Made by a program: the position numbers and the translations under genes
Assembly: GCA_014730295.1 (NCBI GenBank)
Contig: WJIN01000136.1
Coordinates: forward strand, 1-38,925
Source: Promethearchaeota archaeon
GTDB lineage: Archaea; Asgardarchaeota; Lokiarchaeia; Sigynarchaeales; SOKP01
Direction of reading: 5' to 3'
Length of the DNA stretch: 38,925 bases
The notes under the pieces: model-generated
What the model was told of the DNA's origin: nothing
What the model saw: the letters and a program-made list of their open reading frames with translations, nothing else
Databases searched by the model: none
Shown: piece after piece, positions 1 through 9,436 of the stretch
How positions within the stretch are numbered: position 1 is the stretch's first letter
How the letters are laid out: each line of letters starts with the position of its first letter

Positions 1-521
1 AAACTCTCTAATTCGCTTAAATGATTTGGAATCTCTTCGATAAAATTACCATATAAATTCAAATACTTTAACTTTTTCAGGTTTGTAATCTCCTTGGGGA
101 ATTCGGATACCCAATTGTCCCTTAAATCCAAAACTTCTAATTCTTCAAGTCCACATAGATTTTTTGGAATATTTTCATTAGGATAAGACAACTGGGGTAA
201 ATCATACTTGTGCAAAAAAGTCAATAGCTTAATATGTCCGCTTTCATCTATCACGTAGAAATTATATATCCCATTATAATAGTCTGATTGTGTCTTTTCA
301 ACAATGTGTTTTTGCTCCCAAAAATACTCTCTGTATTTATTCCAGTTTCCTTCCTTTGAAAACTTTTGATAATCTTGATAATCGAGTTTATAGAATTCGG
401 TGTTCTGGAAAGATTCTAAAATCTCTAATACCGAAGCCTCACCTTCGATTACGCCTTGCGCCTCGTATTTCTTTCCGGAATACATTTTTCCTTTATAAGT
501 ATTAAGGTTATTTCTGTTCAT
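1..521 (-). CDS. Leucine-rich-repeat protein, C-terminus cut by window edge
   Basis: The gene reads leftward from an ATG at 519-521 and stays open to base 1, giving 173 codons of an incomplete protein. The first ~110 residues (starting MNRNNLNTYKGKMYSGKKYE) form an unrecognised region rich in Tyr, Trp and Lys. From about residue 118 there are at least two leucine-rich repeats, seen in LCGLEELEVLDLRDNWV and LKKLKYLNLYGNFIEEIP, with the LxxLxxLxLxxN spacing and 23-residue period of the family. LRRs are protein-binding solenoids, so a scaffold or interaction role is likely, but the partner is unknown. The upstream 160 bases contain a TATA-like TTTTAAATA (reverse strand, near 605-613). The end of the protein and any further domains lie outside the window. 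Confidence 0.75.
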   Translation of the reverse strand, partial: MNRNNLNTYKGKMYSGKKYEAQGVIEGEASVLEILESFQNTEFYKLDYQDYQKFSKEGNWNKYREYFWEQKHIVEKTQSDYYNGIYNFYVIDESGHIKLLTFLHKYDLPQLSYPNENIPKNLCGLEELEVLDLRDNWVSEFPKEITNLKKLKYLNLYGNFIEEIPNHLSELES

Positions 522-682
522 GTTTTTTTAGGTCGTTTTGGTTTGAGAACAAATTTTTCTCTTTAAAGAATAAATGGACTCTCATCTTAAAAAATATTTA
601 GCGATATTTAAAATACCAGAGCCTTGCCATTTATTAAAAATGTTATAGATATGGGTTATGAAATTGTGTTTTTTGAGTGTTC

Positions 683-1666
683 CTATTTTATATTTTTTTT
701 CAGATTAATAGCTTTCTTGAATTTACGATTGTTTTGTAAAATATGTTCACTTATTTCCACTGCGAGCTGATGTTGATGATGATCGTAATAATATTCGGCT
801 ATTTTATACCAAATTTCTGGATCTTTGGGATCCGTTCGCTTAACAAGTTCTAATGCTTTAACTGGTTTATCGGAATCAAGATAAATTTGCATTAGAAATC
901 GAACTGCCTTTTGATAATCGGGTTTCTCTTGAAGAATTTCCTGAAAGGTTTCAATAGCCTCTGAAACTCGTCCCAAACCATAATATGCTTCTGCAAGTGG
1001 GTATTTCGCGTAAAGATAATTGGGTTCAAGCTTTAATACCTCTTCTGCAGTATCTAAAGCAGATTTATACTCTTTTACTTGATTATATGCGTGAGCAAGG
1101 CAACTACTAGCAACACTTACCCTATTATCTGTTCCAGATAATTTTTTTAAATCATCTAATTTTATATTCGTAAAAGTGAGGAAGAGAGCATCATAATCCA
1201 CCATCCCATGTTTCTGATATTCTTTTTGATCTTTTTGATATTTTTTTCCATATTTACAAAATACTCTCGCACTTTTTTCAAACTCTCTTGCATGAAAATA
1301 CGCTGATCTCAAAGACCATGCAGCACTCGAATCCTCGGGAGTAAGTTCAAGAACTTTTTCATATATAGGGATTATTTTCTCAAGTGTACCTCCATATCGT
1401 TTTTCTGCTAACTCTTCTAAGCTCGAACCCAAATTCCGTTCTAAATATTCGGCGGCCCGTTTTAGTGTATTAATTTCCCGAGATATGCAAGAATCATAAT
1501 TAAAATTCTCAGATCTACTAAAAAAATAGAAAAATATTGATAATAAACCAAATATAAACATTAAGTAAAAATCAATAGGATACAGTATCGAAATAATCAT
1601 AAAAAGACTATTTAAAGATAATAATAGAAAAATTGTAAGGCAAATGTAAAAACATATTTTAAGCAC
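683..1666 (-). CDS. Membrane-anchored TPR-repeat protein
   Basis: This 327-residue protein has two hydrophobic segments at the N-terminus (about residues 5-28 and 30-50), which should anchor it in the membrane. The rest is helical and contains about five or six tetratricopeptide repeats between residues 70 and 320. Examples are the stretch ending YEKVLELTPEDSSAAW and the repeat YAKYPLAEAYYGLGRVSEAI, with the usual Ala/Gly/Tyr spacing and Pro at the turns. TPRs mediate protein assembly, and no catalytic domain is visible. The frame opens with GTG at 1664-1666 and has no clear Shine-Dalgarno. The next in-frame ATG is 22 codons further in, inside the first hydrophobic segment, so the GTG is preferred but uncertain. 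The gene points away from grpE across about 300 bases. Confidence 0.7.
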   Translation of the reverse strand: MLKICFYICLTIFLLLSLNSLFMIISILYPIDFYLMFIFGLLSIFFYFFSRSENFNYDSCISREINTLKRAAEYLERNLGSSLEELAEKRYGGTLEKIIPIYEKVLELTPEDSSAAWSLRSAYFHAREFEKSARVFCKYGKKYQKDQKEYQKHGMVDYDALFLTFTNIKLDDLKKLSGTDNRVSVASSCLAHAYNQVKEYKSALDTAEEVLKLEPNYLYAKYPLAEAYYGLGRVSEAIETFQEILQEKPDYQKAVRFLMQIYLDSDKPVKALELVKRTDPKDPEIWYKIAEYYYDHHQHQLAVEISEHILQNNRKFKKAINLKKNIK

Positions 1667-1964
1667 TTTAGAGGTGAGGGATCTACCAGTTTCTTTTTGA
1701 GAATATCCTATCTTTTCAGAATCATTATTAGTTTTTTATTATAAACCTATTGTTCTAAGTTAGTTAAAAATATTAAAAAAATATAAATCTTAAAAAAATA
1801 AAAATTTTAAAAATTACTTATTTTCCTTAAATGGAACTCCTTCTCATATTATAATACAAAAACCAAATGTTTAAATATTTGATTTCACAAATTAAATTAA
1901 ATAAAGGGTTAGTTGTAAAGTCTTAATTGACATACAAAACCTCACATAAAAAAAATTGATAAAT
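1667..1964. other. Intergenic region between divergent TPR and grpE genes
   Basis: These ~300 very AT-rich bases contain no convincing ORF. They must hold the promoters for the TPR gene (leftward) and the chaperone block (rightward). The best rightward TATA box is TTTAAATA at 1870-1877, and no other ordered structure was seen. Confidence 0.6.
1870..1877 (+). promoter_or_regulatory. Candidate TATA box for grpE
   Basis: TTTAAATA lies in a good archaeal TATA context after a purine-rich AACCAAATG. A start about 25 bases downstream would give a leader of roughly 60 bases before the grpE ATG at 1965. The call is by eye only. Confidence 0.4.
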
Positions 1965-2603
1965 ATGGTATTTGGAAACAAGGTGTTTGAAAATATGCAT
2001 CCTCAAAACAAGGAAAAAAATCAAATTTCACTTGAAGAGTACCAAACTCTGAAGGAAAAAGCTCAGAAATATGAAGAACTCAAAAAAGAGAATGAAGAAC
2101 TAAAGCGGGAAAAGGAAGAATTACAAAATGAACTTGAGGGTGTTAAACAAAATGCCGAGCAATTGAAAGAAAAAAGTGAAACGTATCTAAGGAAAGCGCA
2201 GAGGCTTCAAGCAGATTATGAAAATTATAAAAAACGCGTGGATCGAGATAGTGCTAATTATAAACGGTTCGCAACGGAGAAAATCGCACGAAAACTCATC
2301 AGTCATTATGACGATCTGAGACGCGCTCAAGAGGTAATTGATACCTTGGAAGACGACAGTTCTGTGAAAAAAGGATTCCAGATGATTGTGAAGAACTTCG
2401 AAAAAATCTTGGAAGAGGAAGAGATCAAACCAATGGACTGCGAAGGCGAAAAATTCGATCCGTATAAACACGATGCGATGTTAGTGCGGGAAGACAATGA
2501 AACTCCCGAAAACACTGTGCTTGAAGAGCTTGAGAAAGGATATTTCTTTAAAAATGAAGTCTTACGACCTGCGCGAGTAGTCGTTTCCAAAAAATCATGT
2601 TAA
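1965..2603 (+). CDS. grpE: GrpE, nucleotide exchange factor of DnaK
   Basis: GrpE exchanges ADP for ATP on DnaK and so drives the chaperone cycle in the cytoplasm. The 212-residue protein has the family layout. A long charged coiled coil spans about residues 15-85 and is followed by the signature LQADYENYKKR and the four-helix segment. The C-terminal beta wing ends in EVLRPARVVVSKK, close to the usual ending. The frame also opens at a TTG at 1956, but the ATG at 1965 is the more likely start, and a second ATG at 1995 is possible. The gene lies 94 bases before dnaK on the same strand, as in bacterial grpE-dnaK clusters. Archaeal DnaK systems are generally thought to have come from bacteria. 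Confidence 0.93.
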   Translation: MVFGNKVFENMHPQNKEKNQISLEEYQTLKEKAQKYEELKKENEELKREKEELQNELEGVKQNAEQLKEKSETYLRKAQRLQADYENYKKRVDRDSANYKRFATEKIARKLISHYDDLRRAQEVIDTLEDDSSVKKGFQMIVKNFEKILEEEEIKPMDCEGEKFDPYKHDAMLVREDNETPENTVLEELEKGYFFKNEVLRPARVVVSKKSC

Positions 2604-2697
2604 TTTTTTGAAAAGAAACAAACTCAAAATAAAATTCGAAATATAAATTCAAATTAAAAATTACAATAAAAAATTAAAAATTAAGAAGTGAACAACT

Positions 2698-4623
2698 ATG
2701 GGAAAAATAATTGGTATTGACCTAGGAACTTCAAATTCCGCAGCCGCTGTTTTAAGCGGAGGCCAACCGGAAATTATTCCAAGCAAAGAGGGAGTCACAT
2801 TGTACGGAAAAGCATTCCCTTCAGTCGTTGCATTTACTAAGGACGGCCAGAGAATAGTTGGAGAACCTGCCCGACGACAAGCAATCTCAAATCCTGAGCG
2901 AACAATTTCGGGGATCAAGAGAAAGATGGGCACTTCCTACACTGTTGAAATAGACGGAAAGGAATATACTCCGCAAGAAATCTCTGCGATGATCCTGAGA
3001 AAAATTAAACAAGATGCCAGCGACTATTTAGGAGAGGAAGTCACCGATGCTATCATAACAGTCCCAGCCTATTTCAATGACAATCAACGACAAGCCACTA
3101 AAGATGCCGGGAAGATCGCGGGACTAAATGTACGACGCTTGATTAACGAGCCAACTGCGGCAGCTGTTGCATTTGGTTTGGATAAAAAAGGTCAACATTT
3201 AAACATTGCGGTATTGGATCTTGGTGGAGGTACGTTTGATGTCACCATTATGGAAATGGACGATCGAGTATTCGAAGTAATTTCCACAGCCGGAGATACG
3301 CAACTAGGAGGACGTGATATGGATGATAAATTAGTTGACTATATTGTTGAGGAGTTCAAGAAGCAGGAAGGCATCGACCTCAGAAATGATAAAATGGCCC
3401 TACAACGGGTTAAAGAAGCCGCCGAGAAAGCGAAGATTGAATTATCAACAGTTCTAAAAACTGAAATCAACCTACCCTATGTTACCGCAACCGATTCCGG
3501 ACCTAAGCATTTGAATATGGAAATTACGAGAGCAAAATTGGAACAATTAATTCAGCCAGTTCTGAAGAGATTAGAATCTCCAATTAAAAAGGCTCTTCAA
3601 GATGCCGGAATGAAAAGTGAAGATGTAGATAAGGTTATTTTGGTTGGTGGACCAACCAGAATGCCAAGCGTCCAAGAAAAATTCAGGGAATTCTTAGGTA
3701 CGAAACCGGAACGCGGTATTGACCCGATGGAATGTGTTGCGATGGGTGCTGCGATTCAAGGTGGAGTATTGACCGGAGAGGTAGAAGACTTACTCTTATT
3801 GGATGTCACTCCATTGTCCTTAGGTGTGGAAACTTTAGGTGGAGTGTTCACGAAATTGATCGATAGGAACACGACCATTCCAACAAAAGCCACGGAAACA
3901 TTCACGACTGCAGCCGATAACCAGAATGCTGTTGAAGTTCATGTTCTACAAGGTGAACGACCAAAAGCAGCTGATAATATTTCATTAGGGAAATTTCACT
4001 TGACGGGAATTCCACCAGCACCACGAGGAGTTCCGCAAATTAAAGTGACCTTTGATATTGATGCTGATGGTATACTTAACGTCACCGCCGAAGATAAAGC
4101 GACCGGCAAATCTCAATCTATCACGATCACAGCATCAACTAAGATGAGTGATGATGAGATTGAAGCGAAAGTTAGAGAAGCCGAGCGCTATGCGGAAGAG
4201 GATAAAGAATTCAAAAAACTCACCGAAGTCAGGAATCATGGAGAAGCACTAGTCTATCAAGCAGAGAAGATCCTTCGTGAGAATGAAAATATCGTCGGAG
4301 ACTTAAAGGAGAGAATCCAAGAGAAAATTGATGATCTACAAACTGCGATCCAAGGCGATAATATTCAAGAAATTGAGAGTAAAACAGAAGCCTTACAACA
4401 AGCGCTACATGAAGTTTCCTCGAGAATGTATGGTCAAGGTCCACAAGCCGGTCAAGCTCAACAACCTGGTCAAGGATATCAAGGTGCACCTCCTGGAGGT
4501 ATGGGCGGCACCCCTGGATCATATAGCGCCGGAGGAAGGGCAAAGACGCAAGACGAGATTGAAGAAGAGCAATATCGTAGAGCGACTGGTCAAGACGACG
4601 TAGTGGATGCGGAATATGAATAA
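2698..4623 (+). CDS. dnaK: DnaK, Hsp70 chaperone
   Basis: DnaK is an ATP-driven chaperone that binds unfolded segments and works with the adjacent GrpE and DnaJ. The 641-residue length is typical. The actin-like ATPase motifs are present in order: [10 protein letters not shown] (residues 4-13), [13 protein letters not shown], the phosphate-2 loop [11 protein letters not shown], and [14 protein letters not shown]. The substrate-binding domain follows, then a helical lid and a Gly/Gln-rich tail. The protein ends DDVVDAEYE, a bacterial-type tail, rather than the eukaryotic cytosolic EEVD. The start is the ATG at 2698, preceded by GAAGTGA, a partial Shine-Dalgarno. A T-rich tract follows the stop. 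The sequence appears complete and undamaged. Confidence 0.97.
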   Translation: MGKIIGIDLGTSNSAAAVLSGGQPEIIPSKEGVTLYGKAFPSVVAFTKDGQRIVGEPARRQAISNPERTISGIKRKMGTSYTVEIDGKEYTPQEISAMILRKIKQDASDYLGEEVTDAIITVPAYFNDNQRQATKDAGKIAGLNVRRLINEPTAAAVAFGLDKKGQHLNIAVLDLGGGTFDVTIMEMDDRVFEVISTAGDTQLGGRDMDDKLVDYIVEEFKKQEGIDLRNDKMALQRVKEAAEKAKIELSTVLKTEINLPYVTATDSGPKHLNMEITRAKLEQLIQPVLKRLESPIKKALQDAGMKSEDVDKVILVGGPTRMPSVQEKFREFLGTKPERGIDPMECVAMGAAIQGGVLTGEVEDLLLLDVTPLSLGVETLGGVFTKLIDRNTTIPTKATETFTTAADNQNAVEVHVLQGERPKAADNISLGKFHLTGIPPAPRGVPQIKVTFDIDADGILNVTAEDKATGKSQSITITASTKMSDDEIEAKVREAERYAEEDKEFKKLTEVRNHGEALVYQAEKILRENENIVGDLKERIQEKIDDLQTAIQGDNIQEIESKTEALQQALHEVSSRMYGQGPQAGQAQQPGQGYQGAPPGGMGGTPGSYSAGGRAKTQDEIEEEQYRRATGQDDVVDAEYE

Positions 4624-4638
4624 ACGTAAGTAGTACTC

Positions 4639-4660
4639 TTTTATTTTTTTTATTTTTTTT
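4639..4660 (+). terminator. T-rich tract after dnaK
   Basis: An almost uninterrupted run of T (with two A) starts 16 bases after the dnaK stop. Archaeal terminators are commonly plain T tracts like this. It may cause partial termination between dnaK and dnaJ. Confidence 0.45.
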
Positions 4661-4758
4661 AGTTAGGAAACATTATTATTATCATCAGTATTAAGAAAGG
4701 AAAATATTATGATTATCAATATTATTAGTCAAGAAGAAAAAAAAGAGGTTTCAAATTT

Positions 4759-5808
4759 ATGCCAAAAAAAGATTATTATAAAATATTGGGAATAGACAAA
4801 AACGCCTCACAAGACGAGATAAAGCGGGCATTCCGAAAGCAAGCGAGGAAATATCATCCTGATGTGAATCCAGATGAAGATCGTTCGGGTGAACGGTTTA
4901 AAAAGATCAACGAAGCCTATAGAGTATTAAGCGATGAAGAAAAACGGAAAATGTATGATCGATTTGGAGTTACCGAAGGAGAGATGCCAAAAGGCGGTAC
5001 CCCTGGTGGTGGAGCTGGTCCGGGAGGAGGTGGAGTATACAGAACTCCAGACGGAAGAACAGTATATTATTCATCTGGTGGGCCAGGTGGTGGAGGAGGA
5101 GATTTCAGTGATATTTTCGGAGGTTTTAGTGGTGGAGGCGGTGGACAAGGATCTGGTTTTGACTTTTTTAGTGATCTCGAAGATATTTTTGATGTATTCG
5201 GTGGAAGAGGGGGGCGGAGTCGAACTACGAGGTCAAGCTCGAGCTCTCCGTTCGGACGCAGAGCGACTCGAAATGTTCCCCAAGAGGGACAAGATCTTAA
5301 ATATGATATGACCATCGATTTCATGGATGCGTTTTATGGTGATAAGAAACGAATCCAATTTAGAAATCCCCACACGGGCACAACAGAAACATTAACCGTG
5401 AAAATCCCTAAAGGAATCCGAGAAGGCCAGAAATTACGATTAACGGGAAAAGGTATGCCGGGGAGTAACGGTGGCAAGCCCGGAGATCTCTATATTAATA
5501 TTCACATAAACGATCACCCCGCATATGAAAGGAAAGACGATGATATTTATATAGACACAGAAGTACCTTATACCACAGCAGCATTAGGAGGTAAAATCCA
5601 AATAAAAGGAATTGATAGAAGCCTCAATGTGTCCGTTCCAGCTGGGACTGAAGATGGGACGGTCCTGCGATTAAAAAATCAAGGGTTTCCCAAAATGAAA
5701 TCTGATACAAGAGGCAATCTGATGGTACGAATAAAGATACGAGTTCCAAGCAGTCTTTCTAGTGAGCAAAAGGAATTATTAGAAAAATTAAAGCGAACGG
5801 GATTATAA
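4759..5808 (+). CDS. dnaJ: DnaJ-family co-chaperone without zinc fingers (type II, CbpA-like)
   Basis: J-proteins stimulate the DnaK ATPase and deliver substrates. The J domain occupies residues 4-70 and carries the essential HPD at 33-35 (RKYHPDVNPDE). A very long Gly/Ser-rich linker follows at about 75-175. Two C-terminal beta-sandwich domains (about 175-345) include VKIPKGIREGQKLRLTGKGM and a matching second copy around VSVPAGTEDGTVLRLKNQG. The four CxxCxGxG zinc motifs of classical DnaJ are absent, and no cysteine is visible in the protein, so it is of the DnaJB/CbpA type. GAGGT at 4745-4749 sets the ATG at 4759. The gene ends 20 bases before clpB, which suggests cotranscription. Confidence 0.93.
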   Translation: MPKKDYYKILGIDKNASQDEIKRAFRKQARKYHPDVNPDEDRSGERFKKINEAYRVLSDEEKRKMYDRFGVTEGEMPKGGTPGGGAGPGGGGVYRTPDGRTVYYSSGGPGGGGGDFSDIFGGFSGGGGGQGSGFDFFSDLEDIFDVFGGRGGRSRTTRSSSSSPFGRRATRNVPQEGQDLKYDMTIDFMDAFYGDKKRIQFRNPHTGTTETLTVKIPKGIREGQKLRLTGKGMPGSNGGKPGDLYINIHINDHPAYERKDDDIYIDTEVPYTTAALGGKIQIKGIDRSLNVSVPAGTEDGTVLRLKNQGFPKMKSDTRGNLMVRIKIRVPSSLSSEQKELLEKLKRTGL

Positions 5809-5812
5809 TAAT

Positions 5813-5819
5813 AGGAGGA
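5813..5819 (+). promoter_or_regulatory. Strong Shine-Dalgarno site of clpB
   Basis: AGGAGGA lies 9 bases before the first of two adjacent in-frame ATG codons (5829 and 5832). It sits entirely within the 20-base gap after dnaJ, so clpB has its own ribosome entry site inside the transcript. Confidence 0.7.
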
Positions 5820-5828
5820 ATATAACCC

Positions 5829-8438
5829 ATGATGAAATTAGATAAATTTACACTTAAAGTTCAAGAAGCGTTAATGACCGCAAAATCGTTAGCTGAGAAC
5901 AATAATCATCAGCAAATTGAACCAGTTCATGTATTAATTGCATTAACAGAGCAGCAAGATGGAATAACTCGTCCACTATTACAAAAATTGGGAGTCAACA
6001 TTCCTCATTTCTTAAATGATTTAAATAATGAATTAGAGAAACTGCCCAGAGTTACGGGAGCTGGCGCGGGAGAGGCTCGAATATCTCGACATACAAAGAA
6101 AATGTTCGATATTGCCTGGGAAATGGCTCAAAATATGAGAGATGAATACCTAAGTACAGAACACGTACTTATGGCTGTTGCTTCAGAAGACTCATTACCA
6201 GTGTATACTGTAATGAACAATTTTGGTATTACTAAAGATCGAATATTGACTGCATTAAAAACGGTACGCGGAAGTAAGCGAATTATTGATCAAAATCCCG
6301 AAGAAAAATACCGAGCAATTGATAAATATAGTAGAAACTTAACAGATTTAGCGAGAAGAGGTAAATTAGATCCCGTTATCGGGAGAGATAATGAAATAAG
6401 GCGTTTAATGCACATACTTTCCCGAAGAACGAAAAATAACCCTGTTCTTATTGGAGAAGCTGGGGTAGGAAAGACTGCAATCGTAGAAGGACTTGCCCAG
6501 AGAATCTCTGATGAAGATGTACCCGAATTACTAAAAAATAAAGATATTATTGCATTAGATTTAGCTTCGATGATTGCAGGTGCTAAATACAGAGGAGAAT
6601 TTGAAGACCGATTGAAAGCTTTTTTAAAAGAAGTAGAGGAAGGTGCGGGAAGATACATTCTGTTTATTGATGAATTGCATACACTTGTGGGGGCAGGTGC
6701 AGCCGAAGGAGCGATTGACGCTTCGAATATGCTCAAACCTGCACTTGCGAGAGGGGAATTAAGAGCTATTGGTGCGACCACTTTAGATGAATATCGAAAA
6801 TATATTGAAAAGGATGCTGCGCTCACCAGAAGATTTCAAACTGTCTATGTTGATGAGCCTTCAGTTGAGGATACCATTGCTATATTAAGAGGACTTAAAG
6901 AAAGATATGAAGTCCATCATGGTGTACGAATTTCGGATTCCGCAATAATCGCAGCGGCGAAATTATCAGACCGATACATCTCCTCCAGATTCCTTCCGGA
7001 TAAAGCGATTGATCTGATGGATGAGGCTGCTTCAAGACTGCGAATTGAAATTGACAGCATGCCCACCGAAATTGATGAAATCGAGCGTCAGATAATCCAG
7101 CTTGAAATTCAGAGAGAAGCGCTCAAAAAAGAGACTGGCAAAGCAGCGGAGGAGAGAAAAAAGAGGATCGAAGAAGAACTGCATGATTTACAAGAGGAAG
7201 CAAACAAATTGAAGCTGAGATGGCAAAATGAGAAAGAGGTAATTTCAAAAATTAGCGCGATTAAGAAAGAGATCGAGGATACAAAACTACAGGCAGAAAA
7301 AGCAGAAAAGCGCGGGGAACTAGAGAAAGCTGCCGAGCTAACTTATGGTGTGTTAAATGACCTTAAGAAAAAATTAGTACAAAATCAAGCAAAGCTGGAA
7401 GATATCCAAGAAGAAACACCTATGCTTAAAGAGGAGGTAGGAGCAGAGGATATTGCAGAGGTTGTATCGCAATGGACGGGAATCCCCGTTTCAAAGATGT
7501 TGGAGAGCGAACGAGAAAAATTATTAAAAATGGAAGATCGCTTGAAGCGTAGAGTTGTCGGTCAAGACCAAGCGTTAAAAGCAGTTTCAAATGCAATTAG
7601 AAGAGCAAGAGCAGGTATTCAAGACCCAAATCGCCCTATCGGCGTGTTTATTTTCTTAGGTCCCACTGGAGTTGGCAAGACGGAAACAGCAAAAGCTTTA
7701 GCAGAATTTCTCTTTGATGATGAAGATGCGATGGTGAGAATCGATATGTCAGAATTCATGGAGAAGCACAGCGTAGCTCGACTTATTGGAGCCCCGCCTG
7801 GATATATTGGCTTTGAAGAGGGTGGATACCTTACCGAAGCGGTTCGAAGACGACCTTATTCGGTCATCCTATTTGATGAGATTGAAAAAGCCCATCAAGA
7901 TGTATTCAATATATTACTGCAGATCATGGACGATGGAAGGTTAACGGATGGACACGGAAGGACTGTCGACTTCAAGAATACTGTTTTAATTATGACAAGT
8001 AATATTGGGAGTCAATATATCCTTGAAACACGTGAAAGCAGTAAAGAAATTGATGAAGATCTCATCATGAAAACCATGAGACGGCATTTCAAACCAGAAT
8101 TTCTGAACCGTGTGGATGATATAATAATTTATAACTTCCTTGAGAAAGATCAGATAAAAGATATAGTGGACATTCAGATTCGTCGATTGAATAAAACTCT
8201 TGAAGATCATAAGGTCAAAGTAGAGCTCACTGAAGATGCGAAAAAGCTCCTTGCAGATAAAGGATTTGATCCAGAATTTGGTGCGCGTCCATTAAAACGA
8301 GCCATTCAAAAATATATTCAAGACCCATTATCATTACAGATATTAGAAGGGAAATTCATGGACGGAGACCTCATTAAAATAGATGCGAATTCTCATCAAG
8401 AACTAGAGTTCGAAAAAATTGGAGAAATTTCGACATAA
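5829..8438 (+). CDS. clpB: ClpB/Hsp104-type protein disaggregase
   Basis: ClpB threads aggregated proteins through a hexameric ring and hands them to DnaK. All parts of the 869-residue protein are present. There is a Clp N-domain (about 1-145) and a first AAA+ module with Walker A GEAGVGKT (209-216) and Walker B ILFIDELH (about 277-284). The coiled-coil middle domain (about 400-540) is the element that contacts DnaK and separates ClpB from ClpA/ClpC. The second AAA+ module has Walker A GPTGVGKT (611-618) and Walker B VILFDE (679-684). A C-terminal D2 small domain follows. The gene sits 20 bases after dnaJ behind a strong Shine-Dalgarno. ClpB is patchy in archaea, so bacterial origin by transfer is likely. 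No damage is visible. Confidence 0.97.
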   Translation: MMKLDKFTLKVQEALMTAKSLAENNNHQQIEPVHVLIALTEQQDGITRPLLQKLGVNIPHFLNDLNNELEKLPRVTGAGAGEARISRHTKKMFDIAWEMAQNMRDEYLSTEHVLMAVASEDSLPVYTVMNNFGITKDRILTALKTVRGSKRIIDQNPEEKYRAIDKYSRNLTDLARRGKLDPVIGRDNEIRRLMHILSRRTKNNPVLIGEAGVGKTAIVEGLAQRISDEDVPELLKNKDIIALDLASMIAGAKYRGEFEDRLKAFLKEVEEGAGRYILFIDELHTLVGAGAAEGAIDASNMLKPALARGELRAIGATTLDEYRKYIEKDAALTRRFQTVYVDEPSVEDTIAILRGLKERYEVHHGVRISDSAIIAAAKLSDRYISSRFLPDKAIDLMDEAASRLRIEIDSMPTEIDEIERQIIQLEIQREALKKETGKAAEERKKRIEEELHDLQEEANKLKLRWQNEKEVISKISAIKKEIEDTKLQAEKAEKRGELEKAAELTYGVLNDLKKKLVQNQAKLEDIQEETPMLKEEVGAEDIAEVVSQWTGIPVSKMLESEREKLLKMEDRLKRRVVGQDQALKAVSNAIRRARAGIQDPNRPIGVFIFLGPTGVGKTETAKALAEFLFDDEDAMVRIDMSEFMEKHSVARLIGAPPGYIGFEEGGYLTEAVRRRPYSVILFDEIEKAHQDVFNILLQIMDDGRLTDGHGRTVDFKNTVLIMTSNIGSQYILETRESSKEIDEDLIMKTMRRHFKPEFLNRVDDIIIYNFLEKDQIKDIVDIQIRRLNKTLEDHKVKVELTEDAKKLLADKGFDPEFGARPLKRAIQKYIQDPLSLQILEGKFMDGDLIKIDANSHQELEFEKIGEIST

Positions 8439-8453
8439 TTTTTATATTTTTTT
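8439..8453 (+). terminator. T-rich tract after clpB
   Basis: A run of T broken by one TA follows directly on the clpB stop codon, typical of archaeal intrinsic termination. It separates the chaperone block from the TFB gene. Confidence 0.45.
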
Positions 8454-8511
8454 GTAGCTTTTCTTAAAGTTATTATTTTACCATTCATTCAATAAAATAA
8501 GGGGTTCAAAC

Positions 8512-9414
8512 ATGGAAGATATCAAGTCGGGACCAGATAATGAAATGAACAATTTGAATTGCCCAGAGTGTAATGGCCCGACAATTTCTATTGACACTAC
8601 GAGCGAGATTGTATGCACGCAATGTGGACTCGTCTTGCATGAAAGAGGAGTAGATTACCAGCATAGTGGAAAAAGAGCGTATACCCAACAAGAAAAACAA
8701 GCTCGCGAGAGAACCGGATCTCCTATTTCTAATCTAATTCCTGATATGGAATTGACTACTGTAATTAATAAAAAAGATATTAAGAACCCTGATCTTAAGC
8801 GGGCTGCCAAATGGGATACCCGTATGCCCTGGGCGAAACGGAATTTGCTCATCGCGACTACAGAGCTGAAACGCATTAGCAGCAATCTTAATTTGCCTAC
8901 ACATGTAAAAATGGAGGCAATGAGGATTTATCGTCAGGCGTTTAAAAATAAATTACTACGAGGTCGATCGATTAACGCGATGGTAGCTGCTGCGATCTAT
9001 TTCTCGTGCAGGACTAAAAAGATTCCACGAACTCTTCAAGAAATATTAGAACAATCAAATGAAACTGCTAAAGATGTGAAGCGTTCGTATCGAGCTATTA
9101 TAAAAGAATTAAAACTAAAAGCTCCTAATACAAATCCGAGTGCACTAATACCTCGATTTAATGCGGAATTAAATTTAAATGCGGAAACCGAGCGAATCGC
9201 AATAAAGATTGTTAAGACTTTTTCAAAATATTTTCCCACAAGTGGCAAAGATCCAAAAGGATTGTGTGCTGGAGCGATATACATCGCAACCAAATTAAAG
9301 CATATTAATCTCACACAAAAAGAGATAGCGGAAACAGTGGGTATAACAGAAGTAACTTTACGCTCGCGCTATAAAGAGATTATGAAAAAACTTAAGATTG
9401 ATGTGCCAAATTGA
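8512..9414 (+). CDS. tfb: Transcription initiation factor B (TFB/TFIIB homologue)
   Basis: TFB binds TBP and the BRE next to the TATA box and recruits RNA polymerase. The N-terminal zinc ribbon has Cys17, Cys20, Cys35 and Cys38 (CPEC and CTQC). The B-reader/linker region around DMELTTVIN resembles the conserved archaeal segment. Two cyclin-fold repeats follow at about 105-195 and 200-295, each ending in the expected helix-turn-helix (EIAETVGITEVTLRSRYKE in the second). GGGGTT at 8501-8506 precedes the ATG by six bases. The 300-residue length is standard. The gene lies 73 bases after clpB on the same strand, so it could serve the chaperone genes, but nothing in the protein itself shows that. 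Confidence 0.95.
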   Translation: MEDIKSGPDNEMNNLNCPECNGPTISIDTTSEIVCTQCGLVLHERGVDYQHSGKRAYTQQEKQARERTGSPISNLIPDMELTTVINKKDIKNPDLKRAAKWDTRMPWAKRNLLIATTELKRISSNLNLPTHVKMEAMRIYRQAFKNKLLRGRSINAMVAAAIYFSCRTKKIPRTLQEILEQSNETAKDVKRSYRAIIKELKLKAPNTNPSALIPRFNAELNLNAETERIAIKIVKTFSKYFPTSGKDPKGLCAGAIYIATKLKHINLTQKEIAETVGITEVTLRSRYKEIMKKLKIDVPN

Positions 9415-9436
9415 GCACTTGAAATTAAAAAAGAGT

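Noticed and set aside
290..505. 71-codon plus-strand frame
   Set aside because: It lies opposite the LRR gene, whose repeats are clear on the minus strand, and shows no protein features.
4328..5311. Extra plus-strand frames within dnaK and dnaJ
   Set aside because: They are out-of-frame readings of the repetitive Gln/Gly-rich segments of the two chaperone genes.
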